A DNA stretch of 64,000 bases from Nitrospirota bacterium (GTDB lineage Bacteria; Nitrospirota; Leptospirillia; Leptospirillales; Leptospirillaceae): assembly GCA_027314645.1 (NCBI GenBank), contig DAHVAL010000001.1, positions 45,105 through 109,104 on the forward strand, read 5' to 3'. The translations under genes were made by a program, and so were the position numbers. Shown here piece by piece: positions 15,835-25,571 of the stretch; positions within the stretch are counted from its first letter, which is position 1, and each line of letters opens with the position of its first letter. The notes below the pieces were generated by a model. That model did not search any database. It was not told the origin of the DNA and saw only the letters and a list, made by a program, of their open reading frames with translations.

Positions 15835-18720
15835 TTAAGCAATGACCGGGGGCAACCCACGGGTGAGTACGGTAAAAAGAGCCCCTCCCATGGCGTCCTC
15901 CATGGGAAGAAATTCTCCTTCGCCGGAGGAGCTCTGGCGAGGGAGGAGGGTCCGCTTCGTGAACAGATGCGTCCAGGGCGAGAATCGTTCTTCGAAGATC
16001 GGAATGGGCACGCCCGAATAAACCCCCGGCCGTGCCTTGAGACCTTCTCCCTCCTCCAGTTTTCCGGTGACCTTGACCGAGAGGGCCACAAGGATTTCCC
16101 TTTCGGGGAGGGTCCGGATGAAGCCGATAATCCCGTTTCTTTCTTCCCAATCCGCGGGAAGGGGTCGGTATTCCCCCGCGAGCAGGAGCTCCGGATCGGT
16201 CTTTCGGAGGTTTAAAAGGAGCCAGGTAAGAAGAAGCTTGATCCGACCGTCGCCCCAATGGGTAAGAAGCCCTGAATACATCTCTTCGGGATTCTTCCGC
16301 CAGTCGGTCAGGAGGGAGTTCAAGAGCTGGGTCCTTCGGGAATAGTTTACCGGGCGTCGGTTGTCTGGGTCCACCAGGGAAAATTCCCAGAGTTCGTCTC
16401 CCCCGTAGAGATCGAACACCCCCGGAGCGGTCGCCTTCAGGACCAGTTGGGACAGGGAAAGGGACGCCCCTTCGCGGGCGATCTTTTTTTGGAATGCGAG
16501 AAAGTCTGAAAGGAAGGGGCTTTTGCGCTCCGGCTTCAGGATTTCCCGCACGAATCTGCAGACGTGCCCTTCATAGGCGGTATCCGGGGAGATCCAGTTC
16601 GTGAGCCGTTTGGATTCCCGAAGCGCCTTGACGAAGTACGTCTCAAGGCGCTCCCCGAATCCAACCTGCTCAGGTTTGGAAAGAGGCCAAGCCCCGGCCA
16701 ACGTCTGATAGATGAAATGTTCGAGGGACGGATGGGGAATTTCTTGCCCCCCACGCGGGTTTTTCCTCAAGGGACGATTCCAGCGCCGCCATTTTTCCAC
16801 ACCGGCGATCCATTCTTCTGCGTGGCTTGCGATGGCCGCGATCCGGATCCGAAGATCTCCGCTCCTCTTCATGTCGTGGGTGGAGGTCGTGGAGAGCGAA
16901 AGAGGGTACCGCTCCAGACGCTGCCGGTTGAAGGTATGAAACTCCAAGGGGGAGGCAGGGGACTTGCCGGGGTCGCCACCGACTTCGTTGGCGGAAAGCA
17001 GGGGCCCATACAGGTAAAAGGTGGTATCCTCGACCCCCTTTGCCATGACCGCCCCGGAGAACTGTTGCCACTTGAGCACGAAATCGGTCCATCGCTCCTT
17101 TTTCCGGGTGTCCGCCCCGGGGGGAAAATCGAGGGTCAGGACCCGCTCGAAAAATCGGAACAGGCCTTGCCTGCGGTTGGGATGCCGTCGGCGGGCCTCA
17201 TCTAAGGCCTGCCTTAAGCGGTGGGAGGAATCCTCGGGGACGCTCTCCCCATTGATGTAGGTGCGGTAGACATCCATGCAGGCCGTGACCTCGACCAGAC
17301 CGGTCTGGAGTTCGCGAAACCCCGTTTCGCGGACATCCCGCTCCTCCATGGCGATCCACTCCAGAAGGAGGGTGAGGCGCCTGAGTTCTCCACCCATCAA
17401 GATTTCAGCGACAAATTTCTTCTGGAGGTAGGCGGTCTCTGGAAACGATTCTCCTGGGGCCAGGTCTTCTTCGTACCATCTGCAAAGGCTGCGAAACCCT
17501 TCCGGGTCTGTAAAAAGGTCTGTGATGCGGCTTGCGAATTCGTATCCGGTGGTGCCCATCACCGGCCAGTCAGGCAGAGTCTCCGCGCGCCCCAGGATCT
17601 TTTCCACCCAAATCAGCACCGGTCGATCCGGGCGCTCGTCGTGAAAGACCCGGGAAAGTCGATGAAGATAATCCGCGGGGTCCCTCAACCCGTCCACATG
17701 GTCGACCCGGACGCCGTCAATCCACCCTTGGCGGATTCCCAGATGAACGAGGCGGTGGAAGGCTTCGAAGACACGGTCGTCCTCCATTCGTACCCCGACC
17801 AGATCGGCCACGTCGAAAAAGCGGCGATAGTTTAACGTCCGCGTGACCGTTTTCCAGTGGGAGAGCCAATAGACCTGAGTCGAGAGCAGGCTGTCGAGAC
17901 GGTCGAAGGAGGAAGGGATTCCCCGGATTCCCCGATATTCTTCGAGGAGCTGGAGCAGGGCCTGCGAAAAGGCGGGACTGTCCCGGGAAAGGCGGTGGAG
18001 AGTAAGCTGGGTGTGCCTTCGATGCCGGGCACGGAGGCGGCGAGCGAGCGGATCCGTGCGCCGCTCGGGAAGATTCCGGGTCCGCTTGATCAACTCCTCA
18101 AGGGTGTGGCGGTCCTCCTGGGCTTCCGGCGGAATCCTCTCTCGAAGGTCTTGAAATATGGGGGAAAGAGTGGCCGGATCAACGGGAAACAGATTCTCCC
18201 AATAACGGATGGCAAAGCTTTTTTTTTCGAACACGAGTTCAAGTTCCTGGTTTTCGAGAACCTTTCGGTAGGAATCCCCCAAGACCGGAATGCTGATCCG
18301 ATGATCAAGGGCGCGCTGGGGGGGAGACCAGTCCACATCGAAAAACATGGAGAATGGGGAGGATTCCCCGTTTTCAAGGAGATCCCGCCACCAGGGATTT
18401 TCATAGTGCGCGGCCATGTGGTTGGGAACGATGTCAAGGAGAAGGCCCATCTCCCGGGAGGAAAGTCCCCGGGCGAGGCGTTCCATCTCCGCCATGTTGC
18501 CGATCTCGGGATTCAGCCGTGTGGGGTCGGTCAGGTCGTATCCGTGGCTGCTTCCCGATCGGGCGGAAAACAAAGGTGAGGCATAAAGGGTCGTGACCCC
18601 AAGGCGATCAAGGTAGGTCAGAAGACGCGTCGCGGCCGAAAGCCGAAAAGTTTTCGAGAAACCGAGACGATAGGTGGTGACGGGGAATCGGGAGATCCCG
18701 TCGAAGGAAAAGCGCCTCAT
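15835..18720 (-). CDS. treY: Maltooligosyltrehalose synthase
   Basis: 961 aa GH13 enzyme (EC 5.4.99.15) that turns the reducing-end glucose of maltodextrin into a terminal trehalosyl unit. The N-terminus has TTYRLGFSKTF and LGVTTLYASPLF, then GSSHGYDLTDPTRLNPE, a TreY signature, and LLLDIVPNHMA. The nucleophile lies in VRVDHVDGLRDP (near residue 337) and the acid/base in WVEKILGRAE. Length and C-terminal motif YGGDELWEFSLVDPDNRRPV match the family. ATG 18720 overlaps the treZ stop by 4 bp. It works directly with TreZ. Confidence 0.96.
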   Translation of the reverse strand: MRRFSFDGISRFPVTTYRLGFSKTFRLSAATRLLTYLDRLGVTTLYASPLFSARSGSSHGYDLTDPTRLNPEIGNMAEMERLARGLSSREMGLLLDIVPNHMAAHYENPWWRDLLENGESSPFSMFFDVDWSPPQRALDHRISIPVLGDSYRKVLENQELELVFEKKSFAIRYWENLFPVDPATLSPIFQDLRERIPPEAQEDRHTLEELIKRTRNLPERRTDPLARRLRARHRRHTQLTLHRLSRDSPAFSQALLQLLEEYRGIRGIPSSFDRLDSLLSTQVYWLSHWKTVTRTLNYRRFFDVADLVGVRMEDDRVFEAFHRLVHLGIRQGWIDGVRVDHVDGLRDPADYLHRLSRVFHDERPDRPVLIWVEKILGRAETLPDWPVMGTTGYEFASRITDLFTDPEGFRSLCRWYEEDLAPGESFPETAYLQKKFVAEILMGGELRRLTLLLEWIAMEERDVRETGFRELQTGLVEVTACMDVYRTYINGESVPEDSSHRLRQALDEARRRHPNRRQGLFRFFERVLTLDFPPGADTRKKERWTDFVLKWQQFSGAVMAKGVEDTTFYLYGPLLSANEVGGDPGKSPASPLEFHTFNRQRLERYPLSLSTTSTHDMKRSGDLRIRIAAIASHAEEWIAGVEKWRRWNRPLRKNPRGGQEIPHPSLEHFIYQTLAGAWPLSKPEQVGFGERLETYFVKALRESKRLTNWISPDTAYEGHVCRFVREILKPERKSPFLSDFLAFQKKIAREGASLSLSQLVLKATAPGVFDLYGGDELWEFSLVDPDNRRPVNYSRRTQLLNSLLTDWRKNPEEMYSGLLTHWGDGRIKLLLTWLLLNLRKTDPELLLAGEYRPLPADWEERNGIIGFIRTLPEREILVALSVKVTGKLEEGEGLKARPGVYSGVPIPIFEERFSPWTHLFTKRTLLPRQSSSGEGEFLPMEDAMGGALFTVLTRGLPPVIA

Positions 18721-20642
18721 GGAGACGCCTCCGAAAGGAGGAGCGCTCGAAACGGCGAAAGGAGAAGGTCCGGAGGGTCCGGCAGAGGGTCGGGCGACAG
18801 GTCCCCATCCATGGAGAGTGAATCAAGGAGGGGCCGCGGGGCCGATAGGCCGCAGACCTCCTTGATGAACGCGGCCGATACTCTCCGGCCTTCTCCGCTC
18901 AGGTTGACAAGCAGCAGGGTTCGTGACTCGGAGGCCGCATCTCTTCGCAGGTTCGCGAACACGCGGTCCCCGGGGCTTAAAACGAGGTTGTCGGGCCCTG
19001 AGATGCGGGGAGGAGGAGCGAGCGCCGGCAATGATTTCCGGATATGTGACAGCCGGGCGGTCCAGCGTATCAATGAACGCTGGGAGGAGGAAAGATCTTT
19101 GGATGGATCGGTCAAGATCAGTCGGGAGCGTTCGAAGGAGAGGGGGTCTCCTGGATCGGGGATTTCCCCTGTCCAGGAAAAGGCGCCGAATTCGTTCTTT
19201 CTTCCTGCGCGCACCGCTTCGATGAGATCGGGATCCCCATGGTCGGTAAAATAGAGAAAGGGACGCGTTTCTCCGTACTCTTCCCCCATGAAAAGGAGAG
19301 GCAGCCCCGGGGAAAGGAGGACCAAGGCCAAGATCGCCGGAAGTGCTTCCGGAGGGGCGAGAGAGGAGAGGCGTTCTCCCTGCATCCGGTTGCCTGTCTG
19401 GTCATGGTTCTGGGCGAAGAAAACGAAGGACGCCCCAGGAAGATCCTCCGACGGGGATCCCCGCCGGCACCGGAAGGACCGGGAGGGCTGGCCCCGGTAA
19501 ACGAATCCCTTGCCGAAGGCTTCGAGGAGATCCGTCATCCCGTGGAAGTCTTCATAGTAGCCGTTTCGCTCTCGAGTCAGAATCACGTGAAGGGCATGGT
19601 GAAAGTCGTCGCTCCACTGGGCATCGAGCCCCAGACCCTCCCGGTGCACGGGGATGACCGTCCTCCGGTCGTTGGCATTGGACTCGGCAACGAGATGAAG
19701 AGGGCGTCCCCGGCGGGATCCGATGTTTTCGGCCGCAAGGGAAAGATCGGCCAGAAAGGGATGGGGAGACTGGTCCCGGATGGCGTGGAGGGCATCGAAG
19801 CGGAATCCGTCGATGTCGAAGACGAGCGCGAAGGTGCGGAGGTGTTCGATAAAGAAATGGCGGACATGGTCACTGTCCGGGCCGTCGAAGTTCAGGGCCT
19901 CGCCCCAGGGGGTCCGGGTGGTGCTGGAAAAGTAAGGGCCAAAGGAGGAAAGGTAGTTTCCTTCGGGGCCGAGATGGTTGTACACCACGTCGAGAAAGAC
20001 CGAGAGCCCCCGGATATGGGCCTCCCTGACAAGGCGCAAAAGGCCGTCGGGGCCTCCATAGGAATCCTGGACGGCGAAGGGGTAGACCCCGTCGTATCCC
20101 CAGTTTCTTCGGCCAGGAAACTGGGCAATCGGCATGAGTTCGAGGGCGGTGACCCCGAGGGCGGTCAGGTGATCCAGGGCGGGGAGAATTCCCTCAAAGG
20201 TTCCGGGAGGAGAAAAGGTTCCGACATGGAGTTCGTAGAACACCAGGTCGGATAGGGCGTGCCCCGGAAAACGTGGGGGGGGGGCCTCCGAAGCTCCCCA
20301 GACCGTCGAGGGGCCGTGGACACCCTCCTGCTGGAGGCGGGAGGCCGGGTCGGGACGGAGGGTCTTTTCGTCGATCAGGTAGCGGTAACGCGTTCCCGGC
20401 AGGGCTCCCTCGAGGAAGAGCCGATAATAGCCCTCCCCCTCCGCCTCCATCGAATAATCGTTCGGAGGTGCAGGCCCTTCGACACGGAGTCCGACAGAAC
20501 GCGCCCTCGGAGCCCAGACACGGAACAGGACTCCCTCGGGACCCGGGAGAGCCCCCAATGGACCAAGATCACGGGGACCTGCGAGAGTTCCGGGGCGACT
20601 CGCGAAATCCCTTGTCCGGGCAAAGATCTCTTCCTTCCGCAT
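18717..20642 (-). CDS. treZ: Maltooligosyltrehalose trehalohydrolase
   Basis: 641 aa GH13 enzyme (EC 3.2.1.141) that releases free trehalose from maltooligosyltrehalose. ATG 20642 has AAGGAGGG 3 nt upstream, the strongest ribosome site in the operon. An N-terminal CBM48-like module (VLFRVWAPRARSVGLRVEG) precedes the barrel with LMPIAQFPGRRNWGYDGVY, the nucleophile region GFRFDALHAI, the acid/base in LVAESNAND and FAQNHDQTGNR. First gene of the six-gene minus-strand operon treZ-treY-treS paralogue-treS-CBM48-secreted protein. It is divergent from the YyaL-like gene. Confidence 0.96.
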   Translation of the reverse strand: MRKEEIFARTRDFASRPGTLAGPRDLGPLGALPGPEGVLFRVWAPRARSVGLRVEGPAPPNDYSMEAEGEGYYRLFLEGALPGTRYRYLIDEKTLRPDPASRLQQEGVHGPSTVWGASEAPPPRFPGHALSDLVFYELHVGTFSPPGTFEGILPALDHLTALGVTALELMPIAQFPGRRNWGYDGVYPFAVQDSYGGPDGLLRLVREAHIRGLSVFLDVVYNHLGPEGNYLSSFGPYFSSTTRTPWGEALNFDGPDSDHVRHFFIEHLRTFALVFDIDGFRFDALHAIRDQSPHPFLADLSLAAENIGSRRGRPLHLVAESNANDRRTVIPVHREGLGLDAQWSDDFHHALHVILTRERNGYYEDFHGMTDLLEAFGKGFVYRGQPSRSFRCRRGSPSEDLPGASFVFFAQNHDQTGNRMQGERLSSLAPPEALPAILALVLLSPGLPLLFMGEEYGETRPFLYFTDHGDPDLIEAVRAGRKNEFGAFSWTGEIPDPGDPLSFERSRLILTDPSKDLSSSQRSLIRWTARLSHIRKSLPALAPPPRISGPDNLVLSPGDRVFANLRRDAASESRTLLLVNLSGEGRRVSAAFIKEVCGLSAPRPLLDSLSMDGDLSPDPLPDPPDLLLSPFRALLLSEASP

Positions 20643-20663
20643 GATCCCTCCTTTATAGTGGGC

Positions 20664-20693
20664 ATCTTACCCAATCGGCGGGAAGCTGATCAA
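20664..20693 (-). promoter_or_regulatory. Candidate promoter of the treZ operon
   Basis: On the minus strand TTGATC (plus 20688-20693), 18-nt spacer, TAAGAT (plus 20664-20669), about 20 nt before the treZ ATG at 20642. The AAGGAGGG site lies between. Sequence match only. Confidence 0.4.
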
Positions 20694-20702
20694 CCGGCCG
20701 CG

Positions 20703-20733
20703 TTGGACGGGGCCTGCTCAAGCCCGTTACAAT
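20703..20733 (+). promoter_or_regulatory. Candidate promoter of the YyaL-like gene
   Basis: TTGGAC at 20703-20708 and TACAAT at 20728-20733 with a 19-nt spacer, slightly longer than ideal. It would overlap the in-frame ATG at 20732, supporting the downstream ATG 20801 as the real start. It is back-to-back with the treZ promoter. Confidence 0.3.
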
Positions 20734-20800
20734 GAAGACTCAACCGCTTCATTTCGAAGAATGTCATCCAGACCACGCGATCACGGAAAGCGAGGATATT

Positions 20801-22840
20801 ATGGCCAATCACTTGAAAGGGGAAACCAGCCCCTACCTGCGTCAACACGCCGACAATCCCGTGGATTGGTATCCCTGGGGAGAGGACGCCTGGCAGGAAG
20901 CGTCCCGGACCGGAAAGCCGGTGCTCCTGTCCATCGGATATGCCGCCTGTCATTGGTGTCACGTCATGGCCCATGAGTCGTTCGAGGATCCGGAGACTGC
21001 CCGGCTCATGAACGATTGGTTCGTCAATATCAAGGTGGACCGGGAGGAGCGGCCAGATCTGGATCATGTTTACCAGACCTCCCACCAGCTCCTGGCGCGG
21101 CGTGGAGGAGGGTGGCCCCTGACTGTATTTCTGACGGGACGCAAGGTGCCCTTCGCCGCCGGCACCTATTTCCCCAAGTCCGGTCGGTTCGGACTTCCGG
21201 GATTTTCGGAAGTCCTGACACGCATCCGTGATTTTTATGTGGAACATCGGGATCAGCTGGAAAGTCCCGAGAACCGTTCGGTGACAGACACCTTGGCCCA
21301 ACTCCTTCCCAAGCGTCAGGAGGAGGCCGATCTGACCATCGCTCCCGTCAAAGGCCTGAGGGACCATCTTCGGTCGGTGTTCGATGCCCGGGATGGAGGA
21401 TTCGGGGGGGCGCCCAAGTTTCCGCACTCCCAAGGGCTGGCCTTTCTCTTGGACCAGCCGGAAAAGGGGGATCGCGAGATGGCCCTCCTGACCCTCAGAA
21501 AGATGGGCCGCGGAGGGATCTATGATCAGATCGGAGGGGGGTTCGCCCGCTATAGCGTCGATGATCGTTGGGAGATTCCCCATTTCGAAAAGATGCTCTA
21601 CGACAACGGTCCCCTGCTCGGGCTCTATGCGCGGGCCTTCAAAATGACGGGCGATCCCTTCTTTCGGCGGATCGCCGAAGAGACGGTTGTGTGGGCCGAC
21701 AGAGAGATGCTGTCTCCGGAAGGTCTCTGGTACTCCTCCCTCGATGCCGATGCGGAGGGAGAGGAGGGAAAGTTCACCCGGTGGAGCCGTCAGGAAATCG
21801 AGGACACCCTCTCGGGGGAGGAACTCCGTGTGGCCCGGGCCTGTTACGGGTTCGACCGGGAGCCCAACTTCGAGCACCAGTTCTGGAATCCCGTGGCCGT
21901 CCGAACGCCCGAAGAGTTGGCTTTGGAGGAGGGAGCGGATCCGGTGCATCTCCGCGGTGTCCTGGATACGGCCCGGGAGAGACTTTTCTCGGTACGGGAA
22001 CGACGGGTCCGTCCGGGAAGGGATGAAAAGATCCTGACCTCCTGGAATGCGCTCTACCTGAAAGGCCTGTTGGAGGCTGGCCGGATCCTCCGCCGGGAAG
22101 ACTGGATCGAGCGGGGGTTGTCGGGTTTTTCATCGGTGAAAAAATTCCTTTGGAAGAAGGGACGCCTCCTGGCTGTCCGGGCGGAAGGGGAAAGCCGCCT
22201 GGATGCGTATCTCGACGACTATGCTTTTCTTCTTGACGCTCTTCTGGAGAGCCTTTCGGTGCGCTTTTCCGAAGACCGGCTTTCCTGGGCGCGAGACATT
22301 GCCGACGTCATTCTTGATCAGTTCGAGGACCGGGACGATGGGGGATTCCTCTTCACCTCCCGGGACCACGAAGAGCTTCTTTGCAGAATCAAGACCGGTC
22401 ACGACCAATCTCTCCCCAACGGAAACGGGGTGGCGGTCGGTTGCCTTCTCCGCCTGGGGTCACTTCTGGGAGTGGACGCGTATCTCGAATCGGCCGAACG
22501 GGCGCTGACATTGTTCGCTTCGACCTTCAACGCAAGGCCGGAAGGGTTCGATACGCTTCTGTCCGCCCTCACATTCCGCCTGGCAGGCGCTCCGGTGGCG
22601 ATTCTTCAAGGTCCGGAGGCTCCGTCCTGGCGGGATCGGGCCTTGACGTTCATCGGGCCGCTGTGGACGGTGACCTCCGCCGAATCCCGGGAAATTGCCA
22701 AAAAACCGCCGGGTGAACCCGGATCGACCCGGGCCTGGGTTTGCGGAACCTTCGGGTGCCTCCCCCCGGTGGACAATGATCCCGCCCCCTTTCTGGCCCG
22801 TTTGGAAGAGATGGGGGGAACGGGGCAACACCATGCTTGA
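20801..22840 (+). CDS. DUF255/YyaL-type thioredoxin-domain protein
   Basis: About 679 aa from ATG 20801 (GAGG 8 nt upstream). An in-frame ATG at 20732 would add 23 residues not seen in the family, whose members begin near [19 protein letters not shown]. The N-terminal thioredoxin-like domain has ACHWCHVM (CxxC-type HWCH). The rest is an alpha/alpha-barrel resembling N-acylglucosamine epimerases: [31 protein letters not shown]. This family (spermatogenesis-associated protein 20 / YyaL) is widespread but has no settled activity. The next gene overlaps its stop by 8 bp. Confidence 0.88.
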   Translation: MANHLKGETSPYLRQHADNPVDWYPWGEDAWQEASRTGKPVLLSIGYAACHWCHVMAHESFEDPETARLMNDWFVNIKVDREERPDLDHVYQTSHQLLARRGGGWPLTVFLTGRKVPFAAGTYFPKSGRFGLPGFSEVLTRIRDFYVEHRDQLESPENRSVTDTLAQLLPKRQEEADLTIAPVKGLRDHLRSVFDARDGGFGGAPKFPHSQGLAFLLDQPEKGDREMALLTLRKMGRGGIYDQIGGGFARYSVDDRWEIPHFEKMLYDNGPLLGLYARAFKMTGDPFFRRIAEETVVWADREMLSPEGLWYSSLDADAEGEEGKFTRWSRQEIEDTLSGEELRVARACYGFDREPNFEHQFWNPVAVRTPEELALEEGADPVHLRGVLDTARERLFSVRERRVRPGRDEKILTSWNALYLKGLLEAGRILRREDWIERGLSGFSSVKKFLWKKGRLLAVRAEGESRLDAYLDDYAFLLDALLESLSVRFSEDRLSWARDIADVILDQFEDRDDGGFLFTSRDHEELLCRIKTGHDQSLPNGNGVAVGCLLRLGSLLGVDAYLESAERALTLFASTFNARPEGFDTLLSALTFRLAGAPVAILQGPEAPSWRDRALTFIGPLWTVTSAESREIAKKPPGEPGSTRAWVCGTFGCLPPVDNDPAPFLARLEEMGGTGQHHA

Positions 22841-23501
22841 CGACGTGACCATTGAAACGGGGGTCGATCCAGCATGGTCTGTGATCGGACTCCATGGACT
22901 TGGGGCCGATGGTCATGATTTGAAGGGGATCGTCCCGGAGCTCTCCCTCCCCCCCGTTCCCCTCCGATTTGTCTTTCCTCATGCCCCGGTCATGCGGGTC
23001 CGCATCAACGGGGGAGCACCCATGCGGGCGTGGTACGATGTGGCCTTGGCCGACCTTACGCGCTTCCCGGATATTGAAGGCATGCGCCGGTCTGTGGGTT
23101 ATGTGCAGGCCCTGGTGAAGAGGGAAGAAGAGCGGGGAGTCCCTCAAAGCCGGATCATCCTTGCCGGGTTTTCACAGGGAGGACTGATCGCCCTTTTGAC
23201 TGCCTTCGGAAGTCCCCGGATCTTTGGAGGGGTCCTGGCTTTGTCAACCTATCTTCCAGAGGATTCCGACCTTTCATTGACCGACAATTCCACCCCCCTT
23301 CTCATGATTCACGGAACGGAAGATCCGGTGGTTCCCTTCCCTGTGGGGAAGCGGACCTTTGAACGTTTGAAGGGTCTGGGAAGCAGAGGGACTCGGGAAT
23401 GGTCCCAGTTCGCCATGGGCCATACGATCTGTCTGCCCGAAATCCGGGTCATCGGGGACTGGTTCTCGGAACGGATGGTTGAGACCTTGTCCGAAGGGTA
23501 A
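22833..23501 (+). CDS. Carboxylesterase/phospholipase-type alpha/beta hydrolase
   Basis: 222 aa from ATG 22833, overlapping the upstream stop; the longer frame upstream is inside the previous gene. The oxyanion region [13 protein letters not shown], the nucleophile elbow GFSQGG, the acid region [11 protein letters not shown] and the final histidine in AMGHTI make a complete Ser-Asp-His triad of the abhydrolase-2 family (EC 3.1.1.1-like). Cytoplasmic, no signal peptide. It probably cleaves short acyl or thio-esters; substrate unknown. Confidence 0.88.
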   Translation: MLDDVTIETGVDPAWSVIGLHGLGADGHDLKGIVPELSLPPVPLRFVFPHAPVMRVRINGGAPMRAWYDVALADLTRFPDIEGMRRSVGYVQALVKREEERGVPQSRIILAGFSQGGLIALLTAFGSPRIFGGVLALSTYLPEDSDLSLTDNSTPLLMIHGTEDPVVPFPVGKRTFERLKGLGSRGTREWSQFAMGHTICLPEIRVIGDWFSERMVETLSEG

Positions 23502-23525
23502 CCTGCGGTCTTTCCCTCCCGGGAG

Positions 23526-23555
23526 TTGAGTCGGAGACCTCACTCGCGCTAGGAT
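23526..23555 (+). promoter_or_regulatory. Candidate promoter placing the start of the next gene at its ATG
   Basis: TTGAGT at 23526-23531, 18-nt spacer, TAGGAT at 23550-23555. Transcription would begin about 7 nt later, that is at or next to the ATG at 23562, and there is no ribosome site in between. A leaderless transcript is possible. Confidence 0.35.
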
Positions 23556-23561
23556 AATGCC

Positions 23562-24020
23562 ATGGCCCTGTCCTCCCCCACAGGGGGGTCGCCCCCTTCC
23601 ATCGTCCTTCATCCCGAAGGCAGTTCTTCGCCCATTTCCGTACGGACCTTTGCGTGGGTCCTTTTTTTTCTTGCGTTGTTTTCGCAGTCGGCCGCGCAGT
23701 CGGCGAATCTTTCGGAGGCCTTTTCGATGCCTGCGGTCTCCGTCCAGGGATCGATCCTGATCCTGACCTTCACCATTCCCCGTAAGCCGATCGGCCGGTT
23801 TCTTCATTTGTCCCTGGACCGGACCCGTCTTCTGGGACGAACGATCCGGCCGGGCCGTTCGCTCGTCCTTTGCATTGGGCATCTTCCTCCGGGAAGCCAT
23901 CGGGTGGGGTTCGAGCTTGCGGGGAAGAACCAGATCGTTCACACCGACGAGGTAGGCATCCCTGTGAATATCCCCGGAGGCTCACCCTTCTCCTGCCCTT
24001 CCCCCGGGAAAGGCTCCTGA
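23562..24020 (+). CDS. Small exported protein of unknown function
   Basis: 152 aa. About 27 polar residues precede a hydrophobic segment (TFAWVLFFLALFSQSAAQSA), which could be a signal peptide with a long n-region. The mature part is strand-rich (SVQGSILILTFTIPRKP, GSHRVGFELAGKN) and could be an immunoglobulin-like or carbohydrate-binding fold. No family was recognised. No Shine-Dalgarno sequence precedes ATG 23562, and a promoter-like -10 lies 6 nt upstream. It ends 13 bp before def. The reading frame is moderately supported by its signal-like segment and position. Confidence 0.5.
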   Translation: MALSSPTGGSPPSIVLHPEGSSSPISVRTFAWVLFFLALFSQSAAQSANLSEAFSMPAVSVQGSILILTFTIPRKPIGRFLHLSLDRTRLLGRTIRPGRSLVLCIGHLPPGSHRVGFELAGKNQIVHTDEVGIPVNIPGGSPFSCPSPGKGS

Positions 24021-24033
24021 GGCTGGAGAGAAA

Positions 24034-24561
24034 ATGTCTGTTCGACCTTTGGTGGGACACAACGAGCGTTTTCTGCGCGAACATTCGCATCCGGTAGACC
24101 CCGGTTTTCCCGATCTTTCGAAGGCCATCGCCGACTTGTGGGACACCCTTGCGACCAAGCGGGGGGTCGCCATGGCCGCTCCCCAGATCGGGCTTCCTCT
24201 TCGGTTGTTCGTGTGGAATCTCAAGCGTCCGAGGGATCCCGGCGGGCCTCCTTCACGCGGAGTTCTGATCAATCCTGAAATCCGGGACCGCAAGGGTTCG
24301 GTTCCCGTGGTGGAAGGATGCCTGTCTTTTCCCGGGCTCGATCTCTCGATCCGACGTCCGGAATGGATTTCCGTGTCGGGCCAAAATGAAAAAGGAGAGA
24401 CGGTCCTTTATTCGGGAACGGGCCTCTTCGCACGGATGATCGAGCACGAAGTGGATCACCTGGAAGGGATTCTTCTTCCCGACCGCCAGCCCGTCCTGTC
24501 GAGGATCCTGTCTGCCTGGAGAAGAAGGGCCTGGGAGAAGACATTGGAGGGAAAAGGGTGA
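24034..24561 (+). CDS. def: Peptide deformylase
   Basis: 175 aa metalloenzyme (EC 3.5.1.88) that removes the N-formyl group from nascent proteins. All three motifs are present: GVAMAAPQIG (44-53), EGCLSFPG (Cys96 metal ligand) and HEVDHLEG (His138, Glu139, His142). ATG 24034 follows CTGGAGAG. It is coupled to fmt by a GTGA overlap, the common def-fmt arrangement. Confidence 0.96.
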   Translation: MSVRPLVGHNERFLREHSHPVDPGFPDLSKAIADLWDTLATKRGVAMAAPQIGLPLRLFVWNLKRPRDPGGPPSRGVLINPEIRDRKGSVPVVEGCLSFPGLDLSIRRPEWISVSGQNEKGETVLYSGTGLFARMIEHEVDHLEGILLPDRQPVLSRILSAWRRRAWEKTLEGKG

Positions 24562-25535
24562 CGGACGTGACCAAAATTCGAACCGTATTTATGGGGAGCC
24601 CTGAATTCGCTGTCCCGTTTCTGTCGGCCCTCGTGGAGGCAGGGTTCAACGTAAGGGGGGTGGTGACCCAGCCCGACCGTCCCCGGGGTCGCGGACAGGA
24701 GACCACCCCCGTCCCCGTGAAGGCGTGGGCGATGGAAAGGAACATTCCCGCGCGCACCCCTTCCTCCCTCCGGACTCCGGAGGGGCGGGAGTTTCTGAAT
24801 GAGTGGACCCCCGACCTCATCGTCGTCGTCGCTTATGGTAAAATACTTCCAGGAGAGATTTTGGATTTCCCAAAGTTCGGATGCGTGAATGTTCATGCCT
24901 CTCTTCTCCCCGAACTGCGGGGGGCCTCACCGATAGTTTGGGCCGTTCGGAGGAGTCTTTCGGTCACGGGGGTTTCACTCATGCTTCTCGACCGGGGGAT
25001 GGATACTGGGCCCGTGTTCGACCGGATCGAAATCCCCCTCCTCCCCCGGGAGACCTCCAATTCCCTGATGCGGAGAATGGCAGAGCTCGGTCCCCCTTTT
25101 ATGGTGGAGGGACTGGAGGGGGTTCTTTCGGGACGCCTGAAGCCGATTCCCCAGCCGGAGAAAGGAACCTTCGCCCCGATCCTCCGGAAGGAGGACGGAC
25201 GGATCCCGTTCGAGCTCTCTGCCCGGGAGGTCGATGCGCATGTCCGGGCCATGAATCCATGGCCGGGGGCAACGTCCGGGTCTTCGATGGGAACGATCAA
25301 AGTGGGGTCGGGGGAGATCTCCCGGGATCTTGCGCCGCCTTCCGTTCCGGGACAGATCCTGTCCATGGGTCCGGAGGGAATTGAGGTGGCTTGCGGTGAG
25401 GGGGTCTACCGGATCCTGTCCCTCCAGCGGGAAGGCGGAAGAATGCTTTCCGCGCGCGAATTCCTCGCGGGCAAGAGGTTTGGGCCGTCCGAGGTGCTGG
25501 TCTTCAGATCCCCTCTTCCGAAGACGCATGAGTGA
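24558..25535 (+). CDS. fmt: Methionyl-tRNA formyltransferase
   Basis: 325 aa from GTG 24558, overlapping the def stop by 4 bp. It transfers a formyl group from 10-formyl-THF to Met-tRNA(fMet) (EC 2.1.2.9). The N-terminal Rossmann-like domain has FMGSPEFAVPFL, VTQPDRPRGRG and the catalytic-region motif VNVHASLLPELRGASPI; the C-terminal OB-fold domain covers about 210-310. It is paired with def, as initiation by formyl-Met requires later deformylation. Confidence 0.96.
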   Translation: MTDVTKIRTVFMGSPEFAVPFLSALVEAGFNVRGVVTQPDRPRGRGQETTPVPVKAWAMERNIPARTPSSLRTPEGREFLNEWTPDLIVVVAYGKILPGEILDFPKFGCVNVHASLLPELRGASPIVWAVRRSLSVTGVSLMLLDRGMDTGPVFDRIEIPLLPRETSNSLMRRMAELGPPFMVEGLEGVLSGRLKPIPQPEKGTFAPILRKEDGRIPFELSAREVDAHVRAMNPWPGATSGSSMGTIKVGSGEISRDLAPPSVPGQILSMGPEGIEVACGEGVYRILSLQREGGRMLSAREFLAGKRFGPSEVLVFRSPLPKTHE

Positions 25536-25571
25536 TGGGATGAAATTGAATAAAATTGGAGCTGTTCGCAA

